A stretch of DNA of 64,000 bases from Luscinia megarhynchos (lineage: Eukaryota > Chordata > Aves > Passeriformes > Turdidae): contig JAPFBE010000032.1 in NCBI GenBank assembly GCA_034336665.1, forward strand, positions 3,658,001 to 3,722,000. The letters run 5' to 3'. Shown piece after piece: positions 30,891-42,928 of the stretch (position 1 is the first letter of the stretch; the number at the start of each line of letters is the position of its first letter). Below the pieces are notes generated by a model. That model had not been told where the DNA came from, ran no database searches, and worked only from the letters and a program-made list of their open reading frames with translations. The position numbers were made by a program, and so were the translations under genes.

Positions 30891-33786
30891 AAAGGACTCA
30901 GGTGGGCATTTGGGATAGCAGCTGTGATGGCAGAGCACATCCAGCAATGGAACACCTTGCCTGGACTGTCTGAGAATCCAATTACAGTAGGACTTCTGAA
31001 AGGAGAAGAGCAAGGGGTACCAATTGCCACTTCAACAGTGCATCGCCAGCAATATAGAACAACTCGACATCCTGTGATCCCCATCCAGAAGATGATCCGA
31101 GAGCTGAAGAGCCAAGGGGTGGTCAGCAAGACCCACTCACCTTTCAACAGCCCCATTTGTCCTGTGCGCAAATCTGATGGAGAATGGAGGTTGACTGTGG
31201 GCTATCATGCATTGAATGAAGTGACTCCACTGCTGAGCGCTGCCGTGCCGGACATGCTGGAACTACAGTACGAGCTGGAGTCCAAGGCAGCAAAGTGGTA
31301 TGCCACCATTGACATTGCAAATGCATTTTTCTCCATTTCTCTGGCAGCAGAGTGCAGGCCTCAGTTTGCTTTTACATGGAGGGGTGTGCAGTATACCTGG
31401 AACCGACTGCCCCAGAGGTGGAAGCACAGTCCTACCATCTGTCATGGACTGATCCAGGCTGCACTGGAAAAGTGTGAGGCTCCAGAACACTTACAGTATA
31501 TTGATGACATCATCGTATGGGGAAACACAGCAGAAGAAGTGTTTGAGAAAGGAGAACAAATTATTCAAATCCTCCTGGAAGCTGGCTTCACGATCAAGAA
31601 GAGTAAAGTTAAGGGACCTGCTCGGGAGATCCAGTTCCTGGGAGTGAAGTGGCAAGATGGACGGCGTCAGATTCCTACTGATGACATGAACAAAATTACA
31701 CCTATGTCCCCACCTATTATCAAGAAGGAAACACAAGTTTTTCTACGTGCCATAGGCTTTTGGAGAATGCACATCCCTGAGTACAGCCAGATTGTGAGCC
31801 CTCTCTACCTGGTCACTCGCAAGAAGAACGATTTCCACTGGGGCCCTGAACAACAGCAAGCCTTTGCCCAGATTAAACAAGAAATCGCCCATGCAGTAGC
31901 TCTTGGCCCAGTCAGGACGGGACCAGATGTGAAGAACGTACTTTACTCTGCAGCTGGGAACCATGGTTTGTCTTGGAGCCTGTGGCAGAAGGTGCCTGGT
32001 GAGACCCGAGGCTGACCCCTGGGATTTTGGAGCAGAAGTTACAGAGGATTGGAAGGCAACTATACCCCAACGGAGAAGAAAATCTTGGCCACCTACGAGG
32101 GAGTCCAAGCCGCTTCAGAAGTGATTGGTACGGAAGGACAACTCCTCCTGGCACCCCATCTGCCAGTACTGGCGTGGATGTTCAAAGGAAAGGTTCCCTC
32201 AACCCACCATGCCACCAGTGCCACATGGAGCAAGTGGATAGCCCTCATCACTCAGCGCGCCCAGATTGGAAAACTAAATTGCCCTGGGATTTTGGAGATA
32301 ATTACAAATTGGCCAGAAGGAGAAAATTTTGGTGTCACAGATGAGGAACAAGAACCAGTGACACGGGCTGGGGAACCTCCGCCATACACCCAGCTACCAG
32401 CAGAAGAAACACATTACGCCCTTTTCACCGACGGTTCCTGTCGCATTGTAGGGATGAACCAGAAGTGGAAAGCAGCTGTATGGAGCCCCACACAACTGGT
32501 CGCAGAGGCCACTGAAGGAGAGGGCGGATCAAGTCAATTTGCTGAACTCAAAGCCATTCAACTGGCCCTAGACATCGCAGAAAGAGAGAAATGGCTGAAA
32601 CTCTATGTGTACACTGATTCCTGGATGGTGGCCAATGCTCTGTGGGGATGGTTGAAGAGATGGAAAGAGGCAAACTGGCAGCGTAGAGGAAAAACAATTT
32701 GGGCTGCTGAAGAGTGGAAGGACATTGCTACTCGGTTAGAGAAACTACCTGTGAAGGTTCGCCATGTAGACGCCCATGTCCCCAGAAGTAGAGCCAATGA
32801 AGAGCAGCAAAACAATCAGCAGGTAGATCAGGCTGTAAAGATAGGGGTGTCAAATATAGACCTTGATTGGGAGCACAAGGAAGAGTTGTTCCTAGCATGA
32901 TGGGCTCACGATGCCTCAGGTCATCAGGGTAGAGATGCCACCTCTAAGTGGGCACAAGACCGAGGGGTGGATTTAACCATGGACAGCATCTCCTAGGTTA
33001 TCCATGACTGTGACACGTGCGCTGCCATCAAGCAGGCCAAGTGGGTGAAGCCCCTCTGGTATGGGGGGCGATGGTCCAAGTATAAGTATGGGGAGGCCTA
33101 GTAGATTGACGATATCACACTGCCTCAAACCCGCCAGGGCAAGTACTATGTGCTCATCATGGTGGAAGCCACCACCGGATGGTTGGAGACCTATCCGGTG
33201 TCCCATGCTACAGCCCGCAACACCATCCTGGGCCTTGAAAAGCAAGTCCTTTGGAGGCATGGTACCCCTGAGAGAATTGAGTCAGACAATGGGACTAATT
33301 TTAAGAATAACCTCATTAACACTTGGGCTAGGGAACATGGCATTGAGTGGGTGTACCATATCCCATACCATGCACCAGCTGCAGGTAAAGTGGAAAGGTA
33401 CAATGGATTACTGAAAACCACTTTGAAGGCATAGGGTGGGGTATCTTTCAAAAACTGGGAACAACATTTAGCAAAGGCTACCTGGCTAGTTAATACCCGA
33501 GGTTACACCAACCGAGCAGGTCCTGTCCAGTCAGACTCCTTTAATATAATGGAGGGAGAAAAAAGTCCCCGTGGCCCATGTTAGAGGTTTGTTAGGGAAG
33601 GCAGTATGGGTTAATCCTGCCTCGAGTACAGGCAAATCCATTCATGGGATTGTCTTTGCTCAAGGACCAGGGTGTACGTGGTGGATAACGCAGAAAGATG
33701 GAACAACGCAATGTGTACCACAGGGAGATCTGATTGTGGGGTGGGACAGAAGGAAGTATGTAAGTGTTGAAGGACTGAGTAAGTAA
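30822..33786 (+). pseudogene. ERVL pol (RT, RNase H, integrase) with stops
   Basis: One frame covers nearly everything. RT has fingers (FNSPICPVRKSDGEWRLTV), the YATIDIANAFF motif and catalytic YIDD at 31,497-31,508, up to a TGA at 32,013. RNase H follows in the same frame (ALFTDGSC near 32,420, VYTDSWMV) to a TGA at 32,898. Integrase has a zinc-binding HHCC part (HDASGHQGRD, CDTCAAIK) with a TAG at 32,994. The core is preceded by TAG-TAG at 33,100-33,105, with catalytic words VEATTGWLETY, ESDNGTNFKN and GKVERYNGLL. A TAG follows at 33,432. A C-terminal piece lies at 33,571-33,786 in another frame. There is no env, typical of ERVL. Confidence 0.9.
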
Positions 33787-33898
33787 AATGAGATGAAATG
33801 TGTAAGTGTTGATGGACTGAGTAAGTGAAATGAAAGTTTTTTTGGTTTTTTTTATTAAGTTTTTGATCCTGGTCACGATATGGAGATAAGGGGTGGAA

Positions 33899-34453
33899 TG
33901 TCCTGGGGTGACGTTGCAGTGCTTTGCATCCCCAGATCATGTGCTGCTTATGCCTGGAGGGTTTGTTTTGTCTAGCCCGGCAGCGTCTCTCCCCCAGGGG
34001 CGAGCCGCTGCGTCTGCTTGTAAGCTGCCCCCTCGCTCGGGCCCCCCTGCTCAGCTTGGCTTAGTAGTTGCTCTGCTTTGTACCCGCCCCCCCACACACT
34101 TTTTTTGCTTTGCTTTATTTTTCCTTATTAGCTAGGAATACCACCTGGACATCAAGAAACCCCCGGACATCTGTTTGTGAAAAGAAATACGTGTTTTCTG
34201 CCCTCCCCAGCACTGGCTGAGGCTGTACATCCACTCGGACGGGTGAAGTCTTTCTGCGTCACCCGTGGCTGTTTCTTTCTTGTGTTGGGGAGTGTTTTTC
34301 TGTGTGTTTGCTTAATAAACAAGTTTTTTCCACTTTTCCTCTGAGGAAATCCTTCCCGAACCCGGTGGGGGGAGGGGGGAGGAGTTTGGGGAGTTTGTTC
34401 CTTAGGGGGCTCCTTTTGGAGATTATTCCCCTAATTTGTCCTAAACCAGGACA
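33899..34453 (+). repeat. ERVL 3' LTR
   Basis: 555 bp, TGTCCTGGGGTGACG to AAACCAGGACA, uninterrupted, with AATAAA near 34,314. It is preceded by a purine-rich tract (GGAGATAAGGGGTGGAA) ending at 33,898. It gives the intact reference that shows where the 5' LTR was split. Confidence 0.93.
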
Positions 34454-34660
34454 CCCAGCAATTTAGTAGCTGATCTTAACAAGGGACTGAAAACAACACT
34501 TATGGAATAAATTATACAATACAAACGATTAAGAAAATAAACTTTGCACCTAGCCCTGAGTTACTGCAGCACTTGAAGACTTCAGAGGAAGATGCCACGA
34601 ATGCCAACATAAACACAGAATGCTAGACCTTGGGACAAGCTTTCCCCACTCCTACTAGTG

Positions 34661-35060
34661 CTTTCATAGAACCATAGAAGTGTTGGGATTGGAAGGACCT
34701 TAAAAGATCATCTAATCCAATCCCCTGCAATGAGTGGGGACATCTTCAACTATATCAGGTTTCTCAGAGCCCTATGCAATCTTGCCTTGGATGTTTCCAG
34801 GGATGGGGCATCCACGATCTCTATGAGCAACCGACGCTGGTGTTTTACCTTCTTCAGGGCTTCTCCCTCCTGGAGGGCCCTTGAAGAACCTTTGTGCTTG
34901 CTAATGACCCCTAGTCCGCAGGGATATCCTGCTGCTGGTGAGCATCCTCACATGTCCGCAATGTCCAGAGAAGCCCAATGCCTTTCAGTACCAAGAAGCA
35001 GAGGTGACCTCTAGCACTCAAGCCCTATGTATTCCCTCCTCCAGTGTGGGATGAGGGTCA
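34661..35060 (-). mobile_element. CR1 LINE 3' fragment
   Basis: TTTCATAGAACCATAGAAG followed by GGATTGGAAGGACC and the CR1 tail in reverse complement, to about CCTCCAGTGTGGGATGAGG. The right edge is approximate. Confidence 0.8.
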
Positions 35061-35692
35061 AGTTTCTCCTGTCACAGTCACTCAAGGAACTGAATCTACC
35101 TTAGCAGAAGTAAAAGGCTGAACCCATCAAATAATAATTTTTTAAAACCCACTTGTTTGCTAGTAGCCTACTACAGGCTTGGTGAATTTTAAATAGTTTT
35201 GGTCAAATCACTGCAGCCAAAACACTGGCAAGAAAATACTGGAAAAAGTTCTTTCATGGTTTTTTTTTAGGGACTGGTATTTTTTTGTTGACTTACCCTA
35301 AATTTCCATGTCTCTCCAATATGGTGTAACATACTGGAAGACATATTTCATTTTGGATTTAAATAAGACTTGACATTATTTTGTTTCCTCTTTTAACAAA
35401 GTAAAAATACCTATTCACATTGATCACAGGTGAAAATTATCCTCCAAAACTATTTTTATTACCAAAATTTTTCTACAGGCTAAATAACCAGATAAAAAAT
35501 ACAATTAGCATCAATTATTAGTTCTATGGGCTGAAGTGAAGGAGTATTCAGAATACCTGACAGTAACTTGGGGTACCCACCCAAAGGATGCAGCAGTGCT
35601 CCAGGACAGAAGAGGTAATTTAAAATGCCACTATAATCCACATATATGTTAGAAAGTCATAGGAAGCTCGGTAAGGTAATATACATTCATCT

Positions 35693-35694
35693 AT

Positions 35695-35745
<51 letters not shown>
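35693..35745. repeat. (TTTA)n microsatellite
   Basis: About 13 consecutive TTTA units, nearly perfect. Confidence 0.97.
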
Positions 35746-35747
<2 letters not shown>

Positions 35748-35972
35748 AGAGGGAAAGCTTAGAGGTCTTGTCCAATCAAAATGATTCTGTGATTCCGTGA
35801 AATAAGGAAAATGGGAACCAACATTTCCCCAAAGAGAGGGGACACTACTGCACTACTGCAGCCCCAGTTCTAGAGGCAAAGCATGACGTGGAGCACAGCC
35901 TCACTCACAGCATTTTGAGCTTTATCCTGCCAGCAATGCCTCTGCTTTGTCTTGTTCCCAGGTCTTTCATGG

Positions 35973-36684
35973 TGTTGGGGGTTGAGTGTTTTTCTATTAC
36001 TGTGTCAATTTAAAGAATTTTTCCTATTATCATGACAATGAAGCTGGCCAGGTTACACCCAGGACCTTTGACGACTCTAGACAAAAGGGGGAGGTGGGAG
36101 CGGCTTCAGGAGGGCTCTCGTGTGCTCGGGAGGGGAGATCAGTGTTTCCGGGCGAAGCTCGGAGGAGGACCTCTTCACGCCATCGCTGCCAACGCAGGGA
36201 GAGCCAGACCTCTGCGATCAACTGCCCTGCATCTGCCCCCGCTACAGCCTCCTGCTTCTGTGGGACATAGCTGATCACCCGGACACAAACGGTGAGTGAG
36301 GAGCTGCCCTCTCCAGCCGCCCTCCCACCTGAGACCGGGCGTGGCTGCTGCGGCCTTCCCTCGGGCCCCCGCCTTCTCTGCAGCTGCCGGCTTTTGTTCG
36401 GCTGCAGCATCGGACCCAGCAGAGAGAGTGCGTGCCCACAGCTAAAGAAAGGACTGGAACCGAGTTATCTGTTCTGTGTTGTTGGTAATTTTAACAACTG
36501 CTGCTGTTTCTGCTTGTGAGGTTAGATATATTAGTAAAAGAGCTGTTATTCCTACCCCCTTATCTTTGCCTCAGAGTCTTGGATTCAAACATTTATAATA
36601 CTTGGGGGGAGCGTAATTGAGGTCTCTACTTCAAAGGAAAACTTCTGCCTTTATTGGCAGACACCTGTCCTTCAAACCAGGACA
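35973..36684 (+). mobile_element. Solo LTR (TSD CATGG)
   Basis: 712 bp, TGTTGGGGGTTGAG to CAAACCAGGACA, flanked by perfect 5-bp repeats CATGG (35,968-35,972 and 36,685-36,689). Its 3' end (GAGCTGTTATTCCTACCC) groups it with 17,013, 50,511 and 7,379. It has a CpG-rich middle at 36,120-36,420, so it may be relatively recent. Confidence 0.92.
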
Positions 36685-36972
36685 CATGGGCTCCATTTAC
36701 TCTCTGGAGACTATCAGGCATCACACAAGATAATATCCAGGGCTGCAAAAACTCCAGTGCAGATAAAGCCTTGCTGACACTCAGATGCCCCACTACATCC
36801 TCTCCTGCTCTCTTTCAGGTCGAACTGGATCTTGTACATGACAAGGGGATAAAAATCCAAAGGTTTTCGGGATAATGCTGCTGACTTGTTTTTGCGTGTA
36901 GGTAAAGCCTTGCAAAACAAGAGCCTTGATGCCCTTATAAAATCGTGGCTCTGGTTAAGTAGAAGAGGACTA

Positions 36973-37180
36973 TGGGAAAGTGACTCAGCTGAATTAGAGG
37001 TAGAAAAACAAGTTATATTAGCGTCACGTGTTCACATCATGGTGTATGTTGGTTGGTTGGATTATGTTTTAAAATTATATAACTGATAAAGGCCTAAATG
37101 CTTAAAAAGGCCTGTTTTTTGCAATAAAGGGCTCTCTCTTGCACCTGCCTGGGGATTCTGCATTGCACAGCTTCTTAACA
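36973..37180 (+). mobile_element. ERV 5' end: LTR 3' portion and primer site
   Basis: TGGGAAAGTGACTC to GCTTCTTAACA, with GCAATAAAGGG near 37,122. It is followed two bases later by TGGTGCCCAAACGATGGGAG (37,183-37,202) in the primer-binding-site position. A second copy of the LTR part is at 47,764-47,978. The true left edge is uncertain because the two copies diverge upstream. The tRNA is not assignable. Confidence 0.6.
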
Positions 37181-37202
37181 TCTGGTGCCCAAACGATGGG
37201 AG

Positions 37203-37857
37203 ATAAGATTACAGTGAGGAGGAGGACTGTGGCCAACAACGAAGCCCCGCGGACCCAGAACACCAGGATACCAGATTGCAATGAAGAGATGGACTGCAAC
37301 TTAGCAAGGCAGACCCTTACGACCCTCAGACTGCAAGCAGAGAACAGAGCTCAGACCCTGCTACGACAGAGGACTTCTTTGCGAACCACAATGCAATGGA
37401 GAGCAAGATGCCGGCACAGCTGATAAGGTTAGGTCAGTGGTGTTCGCTGGACTAAGAACCATGGGACTGTGAGTATCCTGGGACTGGGCAGGAGTCCTGG
37501 TAGTGTCAGGGCAGATTAAAGGTATAGCAGCACATTTTCCACATTGGAGCAACTTTTATTACAGCTTAAAGAACCCTGTAACTCTTTCCTAAAGGAGAGA
37601 TGCCTTGATGTTAAAAACTCCTGTGTGCAGCTGTGGCAGCAAGTGCTAGAAAAGATACTGATAACGAACCCAGGCACAGATCCAGGGCATTGATCCAGGG
37701 AACAGATAGATCCTCAATTTAGCACGGACTGTTGTGGGCATTAATGAAGCTGCCCCAGAGTTCCCCCTGGAGCAGAACGCTCCCCCCATAAATCACGTCT
37801 CACAGCAGATTTATGGCCTACACTGAGTGCTGAAACTATGGCACATCACTGTCAGAA
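37203..37857 (+). other. Leader/gag-like sequence of the ERV at 36,973
   Basis: Follows the primer site and presumably is the internal start of that ERV. Frames are short and I recognise no gag motif. It is cut at 37,857 by the ERV1 and appears to continue at 41,374. Confidence 0.35.
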
Positions 37858-38431
37858 TGTTATAAATTACTTACCAAAATCGGGTAGGTTAATCAATAAG
37901 GCAATTTATTAGTTCATTGATAAAGAACAGGCAAGCAGCACTGGGGACGTGGGGACTCCTCACTCCACCAACACGTCCGTCCTTCCCCCAGTCGCTGCCC
38001 TTTTTATAGGCAGTTTCTTGGTAGGCTGTGACATGCCCACTGTGCTGGGGCACAAGTCCAAGCAAGCCCTAACATGTTAGCTAGCAATTAATCAGCAGTG
38101 GCTACAAGCCCCCACCAGGTCTAGACAAGGCTCAAACGTTGTCAGGTTACACTCCTAGCAATCAGGTAACAGCAGTGACAAGTCTGTTCCTGTTTACACA
38201 AGCCCGCATTTCCTTGTACATAAAAAGTGGATTCAATTCATGGTTATAGTGGCAAAGTAAAAAAATACATAAAACCAAAAAGCAAAGCAAAATGATTTTA
38301 ACAAATATAATGAAATAATTGTATTTCCTTGTGTCTCATGTCCATGCTTTACTTTGAATTTAGTATTCTTGTTTATATTGATCCCATGGTGTATTTCCAT
38401 AATGACACAAATCACTATGTAACATCTCACA
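37858..38431 (-). repeat. ERV1 3' LTR
   Basis: 574 bp. On the minus strand it starts TGTGAGATGTTACATAG and ends AATTTATAACA. A polypurine tract (AAGAAGAAGATGGGGGAT, minus strand, 38,432-38,449) directly precedes it. Confidence 0.92.
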
Positions 38432-38742
38432 ATCCCCCATCTTCTTCTTTACCTAATTGATTTGTGTCTGTTCTTCAAATCGAGCTAGTGTTTTTTGTGC
38501 AGGGGTCTGTTTCTTATTATTTTTAGCTAATATCATTAGTTTGTGAGTTTTCTTTGAGGCGGCAAGTTCAGGAGTGATGGGGATGCTGAAATTTGCATGC
38601 CTTGAATTACTGAGTTTATTAATCGAGTATAACATGGAATTAGACATGGAATTAGACATGGTAAAAACAGTAACCCTAGTACTGAACACAATATCATGTG
38701 TCTTGCTTTCTTCCACCAGACTCCATCAAACAATTGATTCTA

Positions 38743-39830
38743 CTAAGATCCTTGAAGGATGAAATTCCATTTTTCAACTGGGACGTGTGCTAGTTGTTTA
38801 ATACCTTCTGCTAACTGAGTAACAGCTTCTCCATTTTCATCAATTTGTAAACAACATTCAGATATGTTAAACTTTCCACAAACTCTACCATTTTCAGCTA
38901 ACAAATAATCCAATGCCACGTGATTTTGGTACACTGCTGCTCAGGTTTGAGACATTTGTTTAGATATTAATTCTAAACCTTGGACTGTTTTATTGGTTAT
39001 TATTTCTATTACTGCTTGAAATCTGATAATTTGGTTAAGCTTATAAATGGGAGTTTTATATCCCCAACTGCCATCTTCTGCCCAAGTAGCCGGTCCATAA
39101 GTTTCTATTATCCGCTCAGGAGGCCACTCATCATCTCCCCATTTTTGGGTTCCCCTGATGAGATCTCTCTTTGAGCCTACTTCTAGCTGTTCATACAAAG
39201 GCCTCCCAAGAGTGTTTCCTTTTGTTCTCAGTAAGAGAAAGAATCCAGGTTGAATAATTCCTATGGTACAACTACCTTTCCATTTTGAGGGTCATTGACT
39301 ATATGCTTCTTCTCTGCAAATCCAAAACATCCCGTCTGGAGCTTTCCAATCCCCTACAATGTCTTGGGGGTTTTCCCAGAACCTTTTTAATGTGTCTATT
39401 CTTTTAAAAGGGTTGGCATTATTCTTACTACACCAAAACAGTTTTTCTATTTCATTAAAGGTACAGTTAGTATTGTTTTGCATGCTCCAATATCCATTTG
39501 GGCTTTTTGGCCACCACCAGGTAGTGCTTGAATTTGTGGTATATACCCTTTTACATGGGATTTTGCCCACCTTTTTAAAAATCCTTGATTTCCCTTCTCT
39601 GGCAATACATTCTTGACCCACAACTTTATTAATCAAAACCTATCCTTTTGGCCTATGACCTTGTTCAGTAATTTCTGTCCGATTCCATTTAAGTATTTGA
39701 GTGATATCAAATCCTTCACCTTTCCATGGCCATTGTTCAGCCATTAATGCTCCTCCACAAACCAAACAATTGGACACGTTTAGTTCTCCTGCAATTCTTT
39801 CTGCTTAAATCTATGAATAAATTCTTTCCT
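38743..39830 (-). pseudogene. ERV1 env, inactivated
   Basis: Minus-strand pieces of a gamma-type envelope. Near 39,770 is a C-x-x-C (CLVCGG) like the surface-subunit disulfide motif. 39,636-39,292 is a surface-subunit block with several N-x-S/T sites and tryptophan-rich words (TTWWWPKSPNGYW). 39,198-38,941 is the start of the transmembrane subunit. 38,934-38,743 holds the CX6CC motif (CGKFNISECC) after a hydrophobic-heptad region. A stop near 39,640 and a stop between 39,292 and 39,198 interrupt it. The membrane anchor should lie below 38,743 and is not open. Not translatable as a whole. Confidence 0.8.
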
Positions 39831-39999
39831 ACAGTGGGCAATTCTATTTCTGAAAGGTGTTCCTGAACGTTGGAATATAAGCTGTTAATTTTTTGGGGTT
39901 TATTATCATCATTGCCTACAATATCCTAAAAGTCCTAATAGTTGTCTACCTTCCCGTTTTGTCTTAGGAGGTGATAAAGCTAAAATTCCAGAAACTCGT

Positions 40000-40385
40000 T
40001 CAGGGTCCGGTTTTTTTGTTCCTACTCAGCCAATGCCCTAAATATTTTACCTTGGGTTCTGTAAACTGCAATTTGGATTTCCATACCTTTAATCCTTTGT
40101 CTCCTAAAAAGTTTAAGAACCTTATTGTTGTCTCATGTACTTCTTCCTGAGTTTTTCCTGTCACCAAAAGGTCATCTACATATTGAACCAATTTACTTCC
40201 TTTGGGATGTTCAAATTCCTGTAACAAATTTTCCAAAGCTTGCCCAAATAAGTTAGGGGGCTCTGTAAATCCCTGTGGCAATATAGCTCACCTTAACTGT
40301 TGTCTCTTGCCAGTCTCAGGGTCCTCCCATTCAAATGCAAAAATATTTTGGCTTTCCTCTGCCAGTGGGCAGGCCCAGAAAGCAA
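40000..40385 (-). pseudogene. ERV1 reverse transcriptase fragment
   Basis: The minus-strand frame ending at 40,000 contains PQGFTEPPNLFGQAL and the catalytic box in LVQYVDDLLVTG, then FLGDKGLKV and KYLGHWLS. YVDD with this context is gammaretrovirus-like. Upstream, to about 40,385, is the motif-B-preceding segment (AFEWEDPETG) with a TGA. The palm is the only polymerase part left. On one side it abuts leader sequence, on the other env. Confidence 0.85.
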
Positions 40386-40771
40386 CAAGTGCACCCAGCC
40401 CCCAATTTTATTTAAAAGTCCCCTCTTCACTTGCTTCGTTCCTTTGCCTGCCGCTTCTCTCACGAGAAGTTCAGAACCGAGGCTCGAAGAACTTCGGACT
40501 CACCTCGTAACAATGTTACTTCTCAAACACACACCAGTCACACACCATCCAACCAAGCGATACTTACAGTCCACTGTTCTCTCCTGGATCTTCGTGCACA
40601 AGAAATTACGGGTAATTTACTGCAGTTTTCCTCCGGGAGCTCGAATTACTTGCCTGTGCCTTATCTGTTTTATGAATTACCTATCCCAGCAGAGGTCAAC
40701 AGTCACCCAGGGCCACCAAAAGTGGGGCGCTCCCCTAGGATCAGTTGTTATCCCCTGAAAAATGGAAATTC

Positions 40772-40789
40772 ATCACATCGCGGTCACCA
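40772..40789 (-). other. ERV1 primer-binding site (tRNA-Trp type)
   Basis: On the minus strand TGGTGACCGCGATGTGAT, five bases inside the 5' LTR end. It matches a tRNA-Trp primer site apart from two bases. Confidence 0.8.
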
Positions 40790-40793
40790 AATT

Positions 40794-41369
40794 TGTTATA
40801 AATTACTTACCAAAATCGGGTAGGTTAATCAATAAGGCAATTTATTAGTTCATTGATAAAGAACAGGCAAGCAGCACTGGGGACGTGGGGACTCCTCACT
40901 CCATCAACACGTCCGTCCTTCCCCCAGTCGCTGCCCTTTTTATAGGCAGTTTCTTGGTAGGCTGTGACATGCCCACTGTGCTGGGGCACAAGTCCGAGCA
41001 AGCCCTAACATGTTAGCTAGCACTCAATCAGCAGTGGCTACAAGCCCCCACCAGGTCTAGACAAGGCTCAAACATGTTGTCAGGTTACACTCCTAGCAAG
41101 CAGGTAACAGCAGTGACAAGTCTGTTCCTGTTTGTACAAGCCTGCATTTCCTTGTACATAAAAAGTGGATGCAATTCATGGTTATAGTGGCAAAGTAAAA
41201 AAATACATAAAACCAAAAAGCAAAGCAAAATGATTTTAACAAATATAATGAAATAATTATATTTCCTTGTGTCTCATGTCCATGCTTTACTTTGAATTTA
41301 GTATTCTTGTTTATATTGATCCCATGGTGTATTTCCATAATGACACAAATCACTATGTAACATCTCACA
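40794..41369 (-). repeat. ERV1 5' LTR
   Basis: 576 bp, the partner of 37,858-38,431. The two differ by only a few substitutions and a small indel. Confidence 0.92.
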
Positions 41370-41373
41370 AGAA

Positions 41374-42928
41374 TGCCAAGAAGACACATTGAAATATGGA
41401 GATCTTAGGCTACTCTATTATCAGAAAATTCCTACAGGAGAGTTTCTTGTTCCGTTAGCAGGTGACGTGTACTCAAACCCCAGAATGCAGACGGGTTACC
41501 ATCGTGATATTTGTGGCATCATTACCGGAACTCTCTTAAAACTAACCTTGCATTTTCAGTGAGCTGTGTATTTTGACGGGACTGTTTATTGGAGAGATTA
41601 AAGGCTAGCTGTGTGAATGTAGAGTCTTCCTGCATGCCAGTAGCATACCAAGGTCTAAATTCTTCAACAGAAATGCTGATATATTGTATGATTAGTAAAA
41701 CTTGTCATGTGGGATATATACTGCCTTTTCAGGAATTCTGATTTAAAAGTCTGATTGGACTGAATTGATACCCATTCCTTGCTCAGTTAGCTGTTATCAC
41801 GAAAATTAGAAACTTGTATACCTTGGAAAATATTTGCAAGTCAGTACCCTGGGAGCATCAATTATCACAATGTGGATAATGTTTTAGTTTGTGGATAGCA
41901 AGATTCATACCTGTAAGATATTGTGGCCCTTTAGAAAATTCCATAGATCCCTCCTTGGAAATATTTTGGGTGGATATTAAGGGAACAAAATGTCATACCA
42001 CAGCAATTAACTTTCAGGCCTGATGTCAAAACATTGCATGATTTACCTGCAGGGAGCAATTAGCTAAGGGAGGCCCCTGCCACTCTAAATCAGTCATTCC
42101 TTTGTTCACTTGAAGGCAACCTTTATCTGCAGCAGCTATTTGAGAATAAGATATAATTAGCTCACGTCTCTCCACTGTAAAAGTATACAGAATTGAGCCA
42201 GCTTTGCCTGTTTGCTTGCCTTTTTCACGGCTTTGATAAGGTAATTTTATTGTGAATCTTTCACCATGAAGAAAAATATGACAGCATTTTGGACAGGTAC
42301 AGCTACTTAGTGATTCAAGTGTAGTTATTCTCCCTTGCAACATATAAATTGAAATTGGACTTGACATCAAAACAGTTTAAGTACATTGATGGACCACAAG
42401 TGCAGTAAACAGTAGCTCACTCCTTTAGAATCATCTGACACCATGACTTTGTAGCTGTTTATATACAAGTGTCAGTCTTACACACCCACTGACCTAACTG
42501 AGCTACATGTGCCAAACTCATTGCAGTATTATATAACTAGGTCCTTGCTGGTTTAGCTTTAAATATTTTTATCCCATTACCTTTAATAGTCCAAGCTCAA
42601 ATCTATTGTACAGGAAATCTCGAAAATCTGTCTTACCATCTGTGAACTGAGCAGGTTTAAAGTGCAATTTGCCAAGATAAATATTGTTGTCATTTTTGAG
42701 TAAAGCTTCACTTTAAAATACCCTGGATAAGTTATGCTTACATCAGAAAAGTCCTGACCGTGAATGGGTATTTTCAATAATATTTACACTTACCATGAGC
42801 TATTCCCAAAGCTAAATTATGTAAAATCCCAACGTATTTGCCACGCCTTTATAATATCTCCAGTAAATTCATGTTGCTGATATTTCATTCATTAATCAGT
42901 TGTCTACCTGCATATTGTTCATTGATGT
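41374..42928. other. Unassigned sequence between ERV1 and long LTR
   Basis: Interrupted continuation of whatever occupied 37,857. A plus-strand frame stays open from 41,371 to about 41,560, and a minus-strand frame from 42,370 to 42,026 has CxxCxxC-like cysteines (CTCPKCC). I recognise neither. Possibly old ERV internal sequence. Confidence 0.3.

Larger units (their letters stand above)
20926..34453 (+). mobile_element. ERVL provirus (TSD CCCAG) with an ERVK inserted in its 5' LTR
   Basis: Bounded by perfect 5-bp repeats CCCAG (20,921-20,925 and 34,454-34,458). The 5' LTR is in two pieces (20,926-21,220 and 28,251-28,515) around a complete ERVK. The 3' LTR is 33,899-34,453. Without the inserted 7 kb the ERVL is about 6.5 kb. 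It has gag, a DTG protease, YIDD reverse transcriptase, RNase H and integrase but no env, the usual ERVL layout. The LTR copies differ by a few percent by eye, so it is fairly young but coding-dead. Confidence 0.93.
37858..41369 (-). mobile_element. Defective ERV1 (gamma-like) provirus, TSD AGAA
   Basis: A minus-strand provirus of 3.5 kb flanked by 4-bp repeats AGAA (37,854-37,857 and 41,370-41,373). LTRs are 40,794-41,369 (5') and 37,858-38,431 (3'), nearly identical by eye. Internal sequence is only 2.4 kb. The untranslated leader runs straight into mid-RT, and RT runs straight into env, so gag, protease, RNase H and integrase are deleted. 4-bp TSDs and a CX6CC transmembrane subunit point to a gammaretrovirus-like class I ERV. 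Confidence 0.92.

Noticed and set aside
37183..37202. Firm tRNA assignment of the primer site after the LTR at 36,973
   Set aside because: It has the right position and TGG start, but matches no tRNA I can recall closely enough. The same holds for 21,584 and 46,033.
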